A DNA stretch of 64,000 bases from NCBI RefSeq assembly GCF_003054285.1, contig NZ_QBKS01000001.1:806001-870000 (forward strand), written 5' to 3'. Position numbers and translations under genes: made by a program. The notes beneath the pieces are model-generated. The model searched no databases. It saw only the letters and a program-made list of their open reading frames with translations, and had not been told where the DNA came from. This document shows positions 50,044-58,385 of this stretch, piece by piece (position 1 is the first letter of the stretch; each line of letters opens with the position of its first letter). This stretch comes from Litoreibacter ponti. GTDB lineage: Bacteria; Pseudomonadota; Alphaproteobacteria; Rhodobacterales; Rhodobacteraceae.

Positions 50044-52206
50044 ATGTCTGAGCCGTCCATTACCGACGAGTTGATCGCCGCACACGGGCTGAAGCCAGAC
50101 GAATACGACCGCATTCTCGAGATCATCGGGCGCGAGCCGACCTTCACCGAGCTTGGCATCTTCTCGGCGATGTGGAACGAGCACTGCTCTTACAAGTCGT
50201 CCAAGAAGTGGCTGCGCACTCTGCCTATTGAGGGTCCACAAGTCATCTGCGGACCGGGCGAGAACGCAGGCGTGGTCGATATCGGCGACGGCCAGGCGGT
50301 CGTCTTCAAGATGGAAAGCCACAACCACCCCTCCTATATCGAGCCGTATCAGGGCGCGGCCACCGGTGTGGGCGGCATCCTGCGGGACGTGTTCACCATG
50401 GGCGCGCGGCCCATCGCGGCGATGAACAGCCTAAGCTTTGGCGAGCCCAGCCACCCCAAGACCCGCCAGCTGGTCTCGGGTGTCGTGGCGGGCGTCGGCG
50501 GCTACGGCAACTGCTTTGGCGTGCCAACGGTCGGTGGCGAGGTCCGATTCCACGCCGCCTATAATGGCAACTGCTTGGTCAATGCCTTCGCCGCGGGTCT
50601 GGCCGATGCGGACAAAATCTTCTACTCCGCCGCGTCCGGCGTGGGCATGCCCGTCGTCTATCTGGGCGCCAAGACCGGCCGCGACGGGGTTGGCGGTGCG
50701 ACCATGGCCAGCGCGGAATTCGACGACACGATCGAAGAAAAGCGCCCGACCGTGCAGGTCGGCGATCCGTTCACCGAGAAGCGCCTGATGGAAGCCACGC
50801 TGGAGCTGATGGCCACCGGCGCCGTGATCTCGATCCAGGATATGGGCGCCGCGGGCCTGACCTGTTCCGCCGTCGAGATGGGCGACAAGGGCGGCCTTGG
50901 CGTCAAGCTCAAGCTCGAAGATGTCCCGCAGCGCGAAGAGAACATGACCGCCTACGAGATGATGCTGTCGGAAAGCCAGGAGCGCATGCTCATGGTCCTC
51001 AAGCCCGAGCTCGAGGCAGAGGCGCGCGCGGTCTTCGTCAAATGGGACCTCGACTTCGCCATCGTGGGCGAGACGATCGCAGAAGACCGCTTCCTGATCG
51101 AGCATAATGGCGAGATCAAAGCCGACCTGCCCCTCTCGAAACTGTCCTCCACTGCGCCGGAATATGACCGCCCGTGGGTCGAGACACCGCCAGCCGCACC
51201 GCTGGAAGATGTCCCGCAGATCGATGCAATCGACGGGCTGAGGGCCCTGCTCGCCAGCCCCAACTACGCCCGCAAGCAATGGGTGTGGGAGCAGTATGAC
51301 AGCCAGGTCATGGCCGACACCGTCGTCACCCCAAGCCTTGGCGCCGGCGTCGTGCGGGTTCATGGCACCGGCAAGGCGCTCGCCTTCACCTCCGACGTGA
51401 CGCCCCGCTATGTCAAAGCCAACCCGGTCGAGGGCGGCAAACAGGCGGTGGCCGAAGCCTACCGCAACCTGACCGCCACCGGCGCGCGGCCGCTGGCCAC
51501 GACCGACAACATGAACTTCGGCAACCCCGAGAAGCCCGAAATCATGGGCCAGTTCGTCGGCGCCATCAAAGGCATCGGAGAGGCCGTCAAGGCGCTGGAT
51601 ATGCCCATCGTGTCGGGCAATGTCTCGCTGTATAACGAAACCGACGGCACCGGCATCTTGCCCACGCCCACCATCGGCGCGGTCGGCTTGATCGACGATC
51701 TCGACCACATGATCGCGGGCCAGGTCCGCGAGGGCCATGTGCTGCTGCTTGTGGGCGAGACCGAAGGCCATCTGGGCCAATCCGCCCTGCTGGCCGAAGT
51801 GTTCAACCGCGAAGATGGCGATGCACCTGCGGTCGATCTGGCGGCCGAGAAGCGCAATGGCGACTTCATCCGCGACCAGCGCGACTGGATCGATGTCTGC
51901 ACCGATGTCTCCGACGGCGGCGTCGCCATGGCGGCGTTCGAGATGGCCGAAAGCGCGGGCGTGGGCCTGTGGCTCTATGATGACGACACCGCGCAATGCT
52001 TCGGCGAGGATCAGGCGCGCTACCTGATCGGCTGCTCCTTCGACAAGGCCGAGGCACTGATGATCGCCGCGGGCAAAGCGGGCGTGCCGCTGACCACCGT
52101 GGGCAAGTTCACAGGCGACCAGACGGTCTGGATCAACAAATCCCAAGCCCCGCTGTCCGAGCTATCAGAGCTCTACCGCACCAGCTTCGCGGCGGCGGTG
52201 GGCTAG
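50044..52206 (+). CDS. purL: Phosphoribosylformylglycinamidine synthase subunit PurL
   Basis: 720-residue small-type PurL that works with PurS and PurQ to convert FGAR to FGAM in purine synthesis. The catalytic-site landmarks are WNEHCSYKSSKKWL near residue 42, KMESHNHPSYIEPYQGAATGVGG (read as MESHNHPSYIEPYQGAATG) near 94 with the catalytic histidine, and the second half's SGNVSLYNETDG. The 720-residue length means no fused glutaminase domain. bolA follows after 81 bp. Confidence 0.95.
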   Translation: MSEPSITDELIAAHGLKPDEYDRILEIIGREPTFTELGIFSAMWNEHCSYKSSKKWLRTLPIEGPQVICGPGENAGVVDIGDGQAVVFKMESHNHPSYIEPYQGAATGVGGILRDVFTMGARPIAAMNSLSFGEPSHPKTRQLVSGVVAGVGGYGNCFGVPTVGGEVRFHAAYNGNCLVNAFAAGLADADKIFYSAASGVGMPVVYLGAKTGRDGVGGATMASAEFDDTIEEKRPTVQVGDPFTEKRLMEATLELMATGAVISIQDMGAAGLTCSAVEMGDKGGLGVKLKLEDVPQREENMTAYEMMLSESQERMLMVLKPELEAEARAVFVKWDLDFAIVGETIAEDRFLIEHNGEIKADLPLSKLSSTAPEYDRPWVETPPAAPLEDVPQIDAIDGLRALLASPNYARKQWVWEQYDSQVMADTVVTPSLGAGVVRVHGTGKALAFTSDVTPRYVKANPVEGGKQAVAEAYRNLTATGARPLATTDNMNFGNPEKPEIMGQFVGAIKGIGEAVKALDMPIVSGNVSLYNETDGTGILPTPTIGAVGLIDDLDHMIAGQVREGHVLLLVGETEGHLGQSALLAEVFNREDGDAPAVDLAAEKRNGDFIRDQRDWIDVCTDVSDGGVAMAAFEMAESAGVGLWLYDDDTAQCFGEDQARYLIGCSFDKAEALMIAAGKAGVPLTTVGKFTGDQTVWINKSQAPLSELSELYRTSFAAAVG

Positions 52207-52287
52207 GCCAAACGACAAAGTTGGCTTGTCACTGCCCCGGCGGCTCCCTACCTTCCAGATAGACACCAACCAAGGACGACCCGCCCG

Positions 52288-52512
52288 ATGCAGCCACAAG
52301 ATGTTGAAGACCTGATCCGAGCCAGCTTCCCCGACGCCCAGATCAACGTCCAAGGCGACGATGGCGTGCATTTCTCGGCCTTGGTTGTCGATGAAAGTTT
52401 CCGCGGCCAAAACCGCGTTCAGCAACAGCGCGCCGTCATGGCCGCGATCAAGGAAAAGGTCGACAGCGGCGAGCTGCACGCCCTCGCCCTGACCACCAAA
52501 GCACCGGAGTAG
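52288..52512 (+). CDS. BolA family protein (IbaG-like)
   Basis: 74-residue BolA-like protein, which typically partners a CGFS monothiol glutaredoxin in iron-sulfur handling. The conserved region ALVVDESFRGQNRVQQQRAV and the histidine of DGVHFSALVV are seen; the latter can bind the shared cluster with Grx4. grxD lies 540 bp downstream with one unrelated gene between, where these two genes are normally adjacent in alphaproteobacteria. Confidence 0.88.
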   Translation: MQPQDVEDLIRASFPDAQINVQGDDGVHFSALVVDESFRGQNRVQQQRAVMAAIKEKVDSGELHALALTTKAPE

Positions 52513-52516
52513 ATCG

Positions 52517-52999
52517 GTGCGGTGGAGCAAACTCAAACAGCGAATTGAAGGCAACTTCGCGCCTGAAATCGCAGATCGAGTTGACGTTCACCTCACACGA
52601 CATCGTGGCTCACACGACGCGGAACAACACGGCCGCATTTTGGTGGACGGTGAACTTTGGTTCGACGCGTGCGTATTCAAGCATTCTGCGAAGACCTTAG
52701 GCGTGGTCGAGCGCGAAACCGGGATTGCGTCATTGGGTTTGCTCAAAGAACACCCTGAAGTCACTGACGAGGTCAAGAACGCGGGGTTCTTGCCGGGCTG
52801 GCAGTTTCCTCAGCTTCTGTTTGATTTTTTGAACACTCCGATAGCCGATGCTTTGGTCGCGAAAGAGCCTCTAACCCGCATTCTAGCTGTACTGGACGCT
52901 CGGGTTGGGACACGAACGCTTGCCAAGCTTCAAGATTCCTGGGATTTCGCTCTACCGGAAAGACGTTTTCTGGACTTAAGGACTTCTTCCAAGTTCTAG
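52517..52999 (+). CDS. Hypothetical protein, possible SF0329-like family
   Basis: 160 residues with a GTG start 4 bp after bolA. It opens MRWSKLKQRIEGNFAP, then VDVHLTRHRGSHDAEQHGR and ILVDGELWFDACVF, a pattern I recall from an SF0329-like family of unknown function. No membrane segment, signal peptide or clear catalytic motif is seen. The stretch is visibly more AT-rich than its neighbours, with runs such as TTTGATTTTTTGAA, so it may be a recent insertion between bolA and grxD. Confidence 0.6.
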   Translation: MRWSKLKQRIEGNFAPEIADRVDVHLTRHRGSHDAEQHGRILVDGELWFDACVFKHSAKTLGVVERETGIASLGLLKEHPEVTDEVKNAGFLPGWQFPQLLFDFLNTPIADALVAKEPLTRILAVLDARVGTRTLAKLQDSWDFALPERRFLDLRTSSKF

Positions 53000-53050
53000 A
53001 CAACCTAGATTGCGAATGAAAGAAAACGTAACAAGAATGGGATACACGCA

Positions 53051-53413
53051 ATGACCGACGCGCACGCTCAAATCAAAGACACCGTCACCAGCAATGATGT
53101 GGTGCTGTTCATGAAGGGCACCTCGAGCATGCCCCAATGTGGCTTCTCGTCCAAAGTGGCGGGTGTGCTGAACTACATGGGCGTGGACTATAAAGACATC
53201 AACGTGCTGGCCGATGATGGCATCCGCCAGGGCATCAAGGATTATTCCGACTGGCCCACAATCCCGCAGCTTTACGTCAAGGGCGAGTTCGTCGGCGGCT
53301 GCGATATCATCACCGAGATGACCCTGTCGGGCGAGCTGGACACGCTGCTGGAAGAAAACGGCGTGGCCTTCGACAAGGACGCGGCCAACAAGATCCGCGA
53401 ACACAACAGCTAA
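53051..53413 (+). CDS. grxD: Monothiol glutaredoxin, Grx4 (CGFS) family
   Basis: 120-residue glutaredoxin that carries 2Fe-2S clusters for assembly and iron sensing with BolA. The CGFS active site starts at C30 (MPQCGFSSK), followed by DWPTIPQLYVKGEFVGGCDI, containing the cis-proline and glutathione-binding residues. Length is normal for single-domain monothiol glutaredoxins. A diverged, cysteine-free copy follows 12 bp downstream. Confidence 0.94.
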   Translation: MTDAHAQIKDTVTSNDVVLFMKGTSSMPQCGFSSKVAGVLNYMGVDYKDINVLADDGIRQGIKDYSDWPTIPQLYVKGEFVGGCDIITEMTLSGELDTLLEENGVAFDKDAANKIREHNS

Positions 53414-53425
53414 AGGGCGACCGTT

Positions 53426-53791
53426 ATGGCCGACACCGTGCAGGAACATGTCGACGAGATCCTGAAAGAGCACCGCGTCGTGCTGTTCATGAACGGCACC
53501 GTCGAAACCCCTGCCGATGCCGAAAGCGCCATGGCGCGCGACATCCTGTCGGCCATCAAGGTCGCGTTCTTTCCGGTCGACGTCTCTCGCCAACCCGTCA
53601 TCGCGCAAGAGGTCTCCACGCGGTCGGGCATGCCGAAAATGGCGCAGCTCTTTATCGACGGCGGGTTCATCGTGGACAGCTTCCTGATGCCCGACGCGGT
53701 GGCGAGCGAGGATTTCGACAAGATCCTCGACGCGCGCAACGTCTCGTATGACGCTGAGATGATGCAGACGATGCGCGATATGAACCAGTAG
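53426..53791 (+). CDS. Cysteine-free glutaredoxin-like paralogue
   Basis: 121 residues with the same plan as the adjacent GrxD: HRVVLFMNGTVETPADAES aligns with GrxD's DVVLFMKGTSSMPQCGFSS, and MPKMAQLFIDGGFIVDSF with IPQLYVKGEFVGGCDI. The CGFS motif is replaced by ADAES, and the protein has no cysteine at all, so neither thiol chemistry nor the usual cluster ligation is possible. It probably arose by tandem duplication and acts structurally or as a regulator of GrxD/BolA; that is inference. Confidence 0.68.
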   Translation: MADTVQEHVDEILKEHRVVLFMNGTVETPADAESAMARDILSAIKVAFFPVDVSRQPVIAQEVSTRSGMPKMAQLFIDGGFIVDSFLMPDAVASEDFDKILDARNVSYDAEMMQTMRDMNQ

Positions 53792-53803
53792 CCTGCGCGG
53801 CTT

Positions 53804-53849
53804 GGAAAAAAGAAAAGGCCCGGCCGCTGCGATGCGACCGGGCCTTTTT
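53804..53849. terminator. Bidirectional terminator between the Grx paralogue and tkt
   Basis: A 7-bp GGCCCGG/CCGGGCC stem with a 14-nt loop is followed by TTTTT on the plus strand and, on the minus strand, by TTTTCTTTTTTC. It ends both convergent units. Confidence 0.85.
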
Positions 53850-53866
53850 CGTTAGAAATCAGCGGA

Positions 53867-55882
53867 TCAGAGCAGGCTCTTGACCTTCTCGGCCACGGCC
53901 TTTGCGGTGATGCCGAAATGCTTGTAGAGATCGCCCGCGGGCGCCGACGCACCGAAGCCATGCATGCCGACAAAGCCCGACTTCTCGCGCTTGCCACGCT
54001 CGCCGAACAGCCAGCGGTCCCAGCCGAAGCGGATGGCGGCCTCGACAGCGACGCGCACCGGGCCTGCGGGCAGAACCTTGCGGCGGTACTTCTCGTCCTG
54101 CTCCTCGAACAGCTCCCAGCACGGCATGGAGACGACACGGGTGCCGATCCCCTCGGACTCGAGCAGGTCGCGGGCGGCGAGCGCGATTTCAACCTCCGAG
54201 CCGGTCGCCATCAGGATCGCCTGCCGCTTGCCGGTGGCCTCGGCCAAGACGTAGCCGCCGGTCGCAACCTGATTTTTCAGCGTGTGATCCGTGCGGACCG
54301 TCGGCAGTCCTTGGCGGGACAGCGCCAGAACGGACGGGGTTTTCTTCGACGACAGCGCCAGCTCCCACGCCTCTGCGGTCTCGACCGCGTCTGCGGGGCG
54401 GAAGACATTGACGTTGGGCGTCGCGCGCAGCATCGCCAGATGCTCCACCGGCTGGTGGGTCGGACCGTCTTCGCCAAGACCAATCGAATCGTGTGTCATC
54501 ACGTAGGTCACCGGCACGCCCATCAGCGCCGATAGCCGCATCGCGCCGCGGGCATAGTCGGTGAAGCACATGAACGTGCCGCCGTAAGCCTTTGATCCGC
54601 CATGCAAAGCGATGCCGTTCATGGCAGCCGCCATCCCATGCTCTCGGATGCCGTAATACATGTAGCGACCTTTGCGATTGTCGGGGCTGAAAACGCCCAT
54701 ATCGCTGGTCAACGTATTGTTCGACCCGGTCAGGTCGGCCGAGCCGCCGAAGGTTTCCTGCATGATCGGATTGATCACTTCCAGCGCCATCTCGGAGGCC
54801 TTGCGGGTCGCGACCTTCGGCTGGCTCTCGCTGATCTGCTTCTTCAACGCCTTGATCGTGGCCGACAGCTTCTTGGGCACATCACCCGCGTAGCAGCGCG
54901 CAAATTCTTTCTGCTTCGCGCCGGAAACCGACAGCAGGCGCTCTTCCCACGCGCGGCGATCCTCTGCGCCACGCTTGCCGATGGCCTCCCACTGCTTTTT
55001 CACATCGCCCGGGATTTCGAACGGGCCGTAGTTCCAGCCATAAGCCGCCTTTGTGTCCGCGATCAGCTCGTCCGAGGTCAGCGCGCCGTGCCCCTTGGAC
55101 GTGTCCTGTGCCGACGAGCCAAGCGCGATATGCGTCTTGCATGCGATCATCGACGGCTTACGGGTTTTCTTCGCTTTCTCGATGGCCGCATCGATCGCAT
55201 CGGGGTCATGCCCGTCGATCTCTTGCACATGCCAGCCCGACGCCTTGAAGCGCTGCACCTGATCGGTGCGGTCGGACAGCTCGACCGTGCCGTCGATGGT
55301 GATGTTGTTGTTGTCCCACAGCACAATCAGGTGGCCCAGCTCGTGTCGGCCCGCAATCCCGATCGCCTCTTGGCTGACGCCCTCCATCAGGCAACCATCA
55401 CCCGCGATGCAGTAGGTGTAGTGATCCACCAGCTTCTTGCCGAAGCGCGCGCGCTGGTTCTCTTCGGCCAATGCGAAGCCCACTGCGTTTCCGATGCCTT
55501 GGCCCAGCGGCCCGGTCGTGGTCTCGATCCCGCCCGCGTGGCCGTATTCCGGATGCCCGTCGGTGATTGAGCCCAGCTGGCGGAAATTCTTGATCTGCTC
55601 CAGCGTCATGTCCGAGTATCCGGTCAGGTGCAGCAGCGAGTACAGCAACATCGACCCGTGGCCCGCCGACAGAATGAAGCGGTCCCGATCCGGCCAATCA
55701 GGTGCGGAGGCATCGAATTTGAGGTGCTTTTCATAAAGAACCGTCGCCACATCGGCCATGCCCATTGGCATGCCGGAATGGCCGGAATTTGCGGCCGCCA
55801 CGGCGTCCAGCGTCAGGGTGCGGATGGCGGCGGCGCGCATCCAGTGCTCGGGGTGGGCGTCGCGCAGGGCAGCAATATCCAA
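53867..55882 (-). CDS. tkt: Transketolase
   Basis: 671-residue thiamine-diphosphate enzyme of the pentose phosphate pathway and Calvin-type cycles. NSGHSGMPMGMADVATVLY near residue 33 and GDGCLMEGVSQEAIGIAG near 155 (the GDG...N cofactor motif) are diagnostic; VTYVMTHDSIGLGEDGPTHQ lies near 466. Length is normal. It is divergent from the zauP-zapA pair, and gap follows those, so three carbon-metabolism and division genes cluster here. Confidence 0.95.
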   Translation of the reverse strand: MDIAALRDAHPEHWMRAAAIRTLTLDAVAAANSGHSGMPMGMADVATVLYEKHLKFDASAPDWPDRDRFILSAGHGSMLLYSLLHLTGYSDMTLEQIKNFRQLGSITDGHPEYGHAGGIETTTGPLGQGIGNAVGFALAEENQRARFGKKLVDHYTYCIAGDGCLMEGVSQEAIGIAGRHELGHLIVLWDNNNITIDGTVELSDRTDQVQRFKASGWHVQEIDGHDPDAIDAAIEKAKKTRKPSMIACKTHIALGSSAQDTSKGHGALTSDELIADTKAAYGWNYGPFEIPGDVKKQWEAIGKRGAEDRRAWEERLLSVSGAKQKEFARCYAGDVPKKLSATIKALKKQISESQPKVATRKASEMALEVINPIMQETFGGSADLTGSNNTLTSDMGVFSPDNRKGRYMYYGIREHGMAAAMNGIALHGGSKAYGGTFMCFTDYARGAMRLSALMGVPVTYVMTHDSIGLGEDGPTHQPVEHLAMLRATPNVNVFRPADAVETAEAWELALSSKKTPSVLALSRQGLPTVRTDHTLKNQVATGGYVLAEATGKRQAILMATGSEVEIALAARDLLESEGIGTRVVSMPCWELFEEQDEKYRRKVLPAGPVRVAVEAAIRFGWDRWLFGERGKREKSGFVGMHGFGASAPAGDLYKHFGITAKAVAEKVKSLL

Positions 55883-56105
55883 GGGTCTGATCCTTCTGTC
55901 AGGCTTAGCAGGTCGCGCCGTGATACCAGCGTGGGCGCGAAGTTCAAGCGCGCGCGGTCGCCTGTTTCACGCGCCCGGCCCGATAGGGGGAAGCCATCGC
56001 GGCAAACTGTGGTTAAAATCAAGCCAGTGACGCGCGGAGTTGATTCGGGATGACAAGTCTCGCAATCCGCCGCGGATCACGAATATGGGGCAACGAGGGG
56101 CAGTT

Positions 56106-56540
56106 ATGACCGACGTCACCGAGCTGGAGCAGCGCATCGTCGCGGCGATGGACCGCATCGCGTACAGCGCAGATCAGATGGCATCCGCGCCGAGCGCGGC
56201 GGATGGACAATTGGCCGAAGAGCTGGAGGTCGAGCGCGCCACGAACGCGCGTCTTGCCGAGGCCGGCACCGCGAACCTCGCCCGGATTGAACGGCTGGAG
56301 ACGCGTCTGGCCCGCCTGACCGACCGGCTTGACGCCGTTGATGACGAAAACGCCCGACTGATCACGGAAATCAACGCGCTGCGCGCAACCAATACGCAGC
56401 TGCGCGACGGCGCAGATGCCGATGTCATCAACGCCTCGCTCAAGGCCGAGAATGACAGCCTCAAGGCAGAGCGTGCCGCGCAGATAGCGGAAATGGACGA
56501 AATTCTGGGCGAGATCGCCCCGCTGGTTAAGGAGGCCTGA
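56106..56540 (+). CDS. ZauP-like coiled-coil cell-division protein
   Basis: 144 residues that are nearly all predicted coiled coil: ELEQRIVAAMDRIAYSADQM, then ERLETRLARLTDRLDAVDDE and LKAENDSLKAERAAQIAEMD. Heptads with Leu/Ala at a/d are obvious. It starts at the ATG after AGTT; an in-frame extension of 22 residues is not favoured. The gene ends 4 bp before zapA. In Caulobacter a coiled-coil protein ZauP is encoded with and binds ZapA to focus the Z-ring, and this one has the same context. Confidence 0.68.
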   Translation: MTDVTELEQRIVAAMDRIAYSADQMASAPSAADGQLAEELEVERATNARLAEAGTANLARIERLETRLARLTDRLDAVDDENARLITEINALRATNTQLRDGADADVINASLKAENDSLKAERAAQIAEMDEILGEIAPLVKEA

Positions 56541-56544
56541 AGCC

Positions 56545-56928
56545 ATGCCCGAGATCAACATCGAGATCGGCGGTCGCACCTTTCAGGTCGCCTGCCAGAC
56601 CGGCGAAGAGCACTTCCTGCAGACCGCCGCGCGCCTGCTCGACAACGAGGCCAGCGTGCTGGCAGAGCAGATCGGTCGGATGCCCGAGACCCGGATGCTG
56701 CTTATGGCAGGACTGATGCTCGCTGACAAAACGGCGGGGCTCGAAGAGGAATTGCGCGCCGCTGAAGACCAGCTCGACACGTTGCGCCGTGACCTAGACG
56801 GCGCGCGGTCCGCACAGCCGCAGACGGTCGAGGTACCCGTGGTGCCACAGTCGGTGACGGATACGCTGGCCGAGCTTGCCGCGCGCTCCGAAGCACTCGC
56901 CGACAGTCTGGAGGCGAAACGCGGCTGA
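56545..56928 (+). CDS. zapA: Cell division protein ZapA
   Basis: 127-residue FtsZ-binding protein that bundles Z-ring filaments. It begins INIEIGGRTFQVACQTGEE, the conserved ZapA globular domain, followed by LLDNEASVLAEQIGR and LLMAGLMLADKTAGLEEEL leading into a C-terminal coiled coil. GGAGGCCTGAAGCC before the ATG gives a good ribosome site inside the upstream gene end. It is paired with the ZauP-like gene. Confidence 0.88.
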   Translation: MPEINIEIGGRTFQVACQTGEEHFLQTAARLLDNEASVLAEQIGRMPETRMLLMAGLMLADKTAGLEEELRAAEDQLDTLRRDLDGARSAQPQTVEVPVVPQSVTDTLAELAARSEALADSLEAKRG

Positions 56929-56943
56929 TAGGGTCTGGACTTT

Positions 56944-57025
56944 TCGGTCGCGACCGATGGCACTCCTCCGGTAACGCGGTGACCGCGGATCGCCGAGCGG
57001 AGTCTTTCATTTACCCTGGTGCCGA
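56944..57025 (+). ncRNA. Structured intergenic segment after zapA, possible 6S-like RNA
   Basis: The 296 bp between zapA and gap have no convincing gene. The first part is strongly structured: a 14-bp perfect palindrome TCGGTCGCGACCGA (56944-56957), and a nested hairpin with outer ACTCC/GGAGT (56962-57003) and inner CGCGG-TGA-CCGCG. A large bubble between two stems recalls 6S RNA, whose gene often follows zapA. I could not confirm a full 6S fold, and the promoter and ends are not determined. Confidence 0.25.
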
Positions 57026-57076
57026 GGAAATTCTTTTTCCCTTGGATTGCGACTCGCCACTGGCCACTTGACGGAC

Positions 57077-57130
57077 GTTATCGCTAACAGTTCCTGCGTC
57101 ATGCCTGAAAGCAGCCATGTTAACGCTAAC
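57077..57130 (+). promoter_or_regulatory. Twin LacI-type operators GTTA-N4-TAAC upstream of gap
   Basis: GTTATCGCTAAC (57077-57088) and GTTAACGCTAAC (57119-57130) share the GTTA-nCGC-TAAC core and are 42 bp apart centre to centre, four helical turns. The second extends to TGTTA...TAACA. The core resembles the binding motif of CceR, a LacI-family regulator of central carbon metabolism in Rhodobacter. gap starts 95 bp downstream. Confidence 0.65.
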
Positions 57131-57224
57131 ACACTCAAATACTTGAATAATTCACCTATCAAAGTTTCGCATTCCTTCGTATACCGCCGCCAAGGGGTAA
57201 GACGGATAACGAGGGATCAAGCAC

Positions 57225-58223
57225 ATGACCACGACAGTTGCCATCAATGGCTTTGGCCGCATTGGGCGATGCACCCTCGCCCATATCGCCGAAAGCTCCC
57301 GAAATGACATTCAAGTCGTCGCGATCAATGCCACCGGCCCGATTGAGACCAACGCGCATCTGCTGAAATACGACAGCGTGCATGGCCGCTTCGGCCAAGA
57401 GGTACGCGTTGACGGTGATACGATGGATATCGGTCGCGGCCCGATGAAGGTCCATTCGACCTATGATCCGTCTGAATTGGACTGGGATGGTGTCGATGTC
57501 GTGCTCGAATGCACCGGCAAGTTCAACTCCAAGGCTCAGTCACAAATTCACCTCGACCGCGGCGCGAAACGCGTCTTGATCTCTGCTCCGGCAAAGGGTG
57601 TCGACAAGACCATCGTGTACGGCGTCAACCATCGCGATCTGTTGCCAGAGCATGGTGTCGTCTCAAACGGCTCTTGCACGACCAATTGTCTGGCACCGCT
57701 CGCCAAGGTTCTCAATGATGCCATCGGGATTGAGCGGGGTATCATGACCACGATCCACTCCTATACTGGAGACCAGCCGACGCTCGACCGGCGCCACGCC
57801 GACCTCTACCGCGCCCGGGCGGCGGCGATGGCAATGATCCCGACATCGACCGGCGCCGCAAAGGCCTTGGGTGAAGTGCTGCCAGAGCTTTCCGGCAAGC
57901 TTGATGGCACCGCGATGCGCGTGCCCACGCCGAACGTATCCGCCGTCGATTTGACCTTCGAGGCCGGGAAGGATGTGACCGTCGACGACGTCAATGAAAT
58001 CGTGCGCGAGGCTGCCGCCGGGCATATGGGGGCGGTGCTGTCCTACGATCCGGAACCCAAGGTTTCGATCGACTTCAACCACACACCCCATTCGTCGATT
58101 TTCGCGCCGGATCAGACAAAGGTTGTGGGCGGTCGCACGGTTCGGGTATTGGCGTGGTACGACAATGAGTGGGGCTTCTCCTGCCGAATGGCCGATGTGG
58201 CCAGCGCGATGGGACGCCTCTAA
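57225..58223 (+). CDS. gap: Type I glyceraldehyde-3-phosphate dehydrogenase
   Basis: 332-residue glycolytic/gluconeogenic enzyme. The Rossmann loop is NGFGRIGR (residues 8-15), the catalytic thiol C151 sits in SNGSCTTNC, and the activating H178 in TTIHSYTGDQ. The usual cofactor-selecting aspartate after beta-strand 2 (IND) is replaced: AINATGPIETNAHLL has Ala36, which may relax NAD specificity towards NADP. A 47-residue membrane protein gene follows 18 bp later. Confidence 0.94.
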   Translation: MTTTVAINGFGRIGRCTLAHIAESSRNDIQVVAINATGPIETNAHLLKYDSVHGRFGQEVRVDGDTMDIGRGPMKVHSTYDPSELDWDGVDVVLECTGKFNSKAQSQIHLDRGAKRVLISAPAKGVDKTIVYGVNHRDLLPEHGVVSNGSCTTNCLAPLAKVLNDAIGIERGIMTTIHSYTGDQPTLDRRHADLYRARAAAMAMIPTSTGAAKALGEVLPELSGKLDGTAMRVPTPNVSAVDLTFEAGKDVTVDDVNEIVREAAAGHMGAVLSYDPEPKVSIDFNHTPHSSIFAPDQTKVVGGRTVRVLAWYDNEWGFSCRMADVASAMGRL

Positions 58224-58241
58224 GCCACCGCCAGAGGCCCA

Positions 58242-58385
58242 ATGACGAACAAGATCGCCATCGCGCTCGCCGCGCTGATCTTCGCCATCCTGATGCTCGA
58301 TGTTCTGGTCTTTGGCTGGGATTTGCACATATTCCTCGGTCGGCGGTTGCTGGACTTGACGGAATACTTGGCCTTTTGGCGTTAG
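58242..58385 (+). CDS. Small membrane protein downstream of gap
   Basis: 47 residues: MTNKIAIALAALIFAILMLD gives one hydrophobic helix, followed by a short amphipathic region ending LLDLTEYLAFWR. I recall similar short proteins after gap in other Rhodobacteraceae, always with a C-terminal AFWR. Function unknown. The 18-bp spacing from gap indicates co-transcription. Confidence 0.72.
   Translation: MTNKIAIALAALIFAILMLDVLVFGWDLHIFLGRRLLDLTEYLAFWR

Noticed and set aside
50431..52146. A 571-codon minus-strand frame across purL
   Set aside because: Purely antisense to purL, with biased His/Gly/Ala composition and no family resemblance.
56019..56579. A minus-strand frame opposite the ZauP-like and zapA genes
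   Set aside because: No motif; the plus strand has a coiled coil leading into a recognised ZapA with a good ribosome site.
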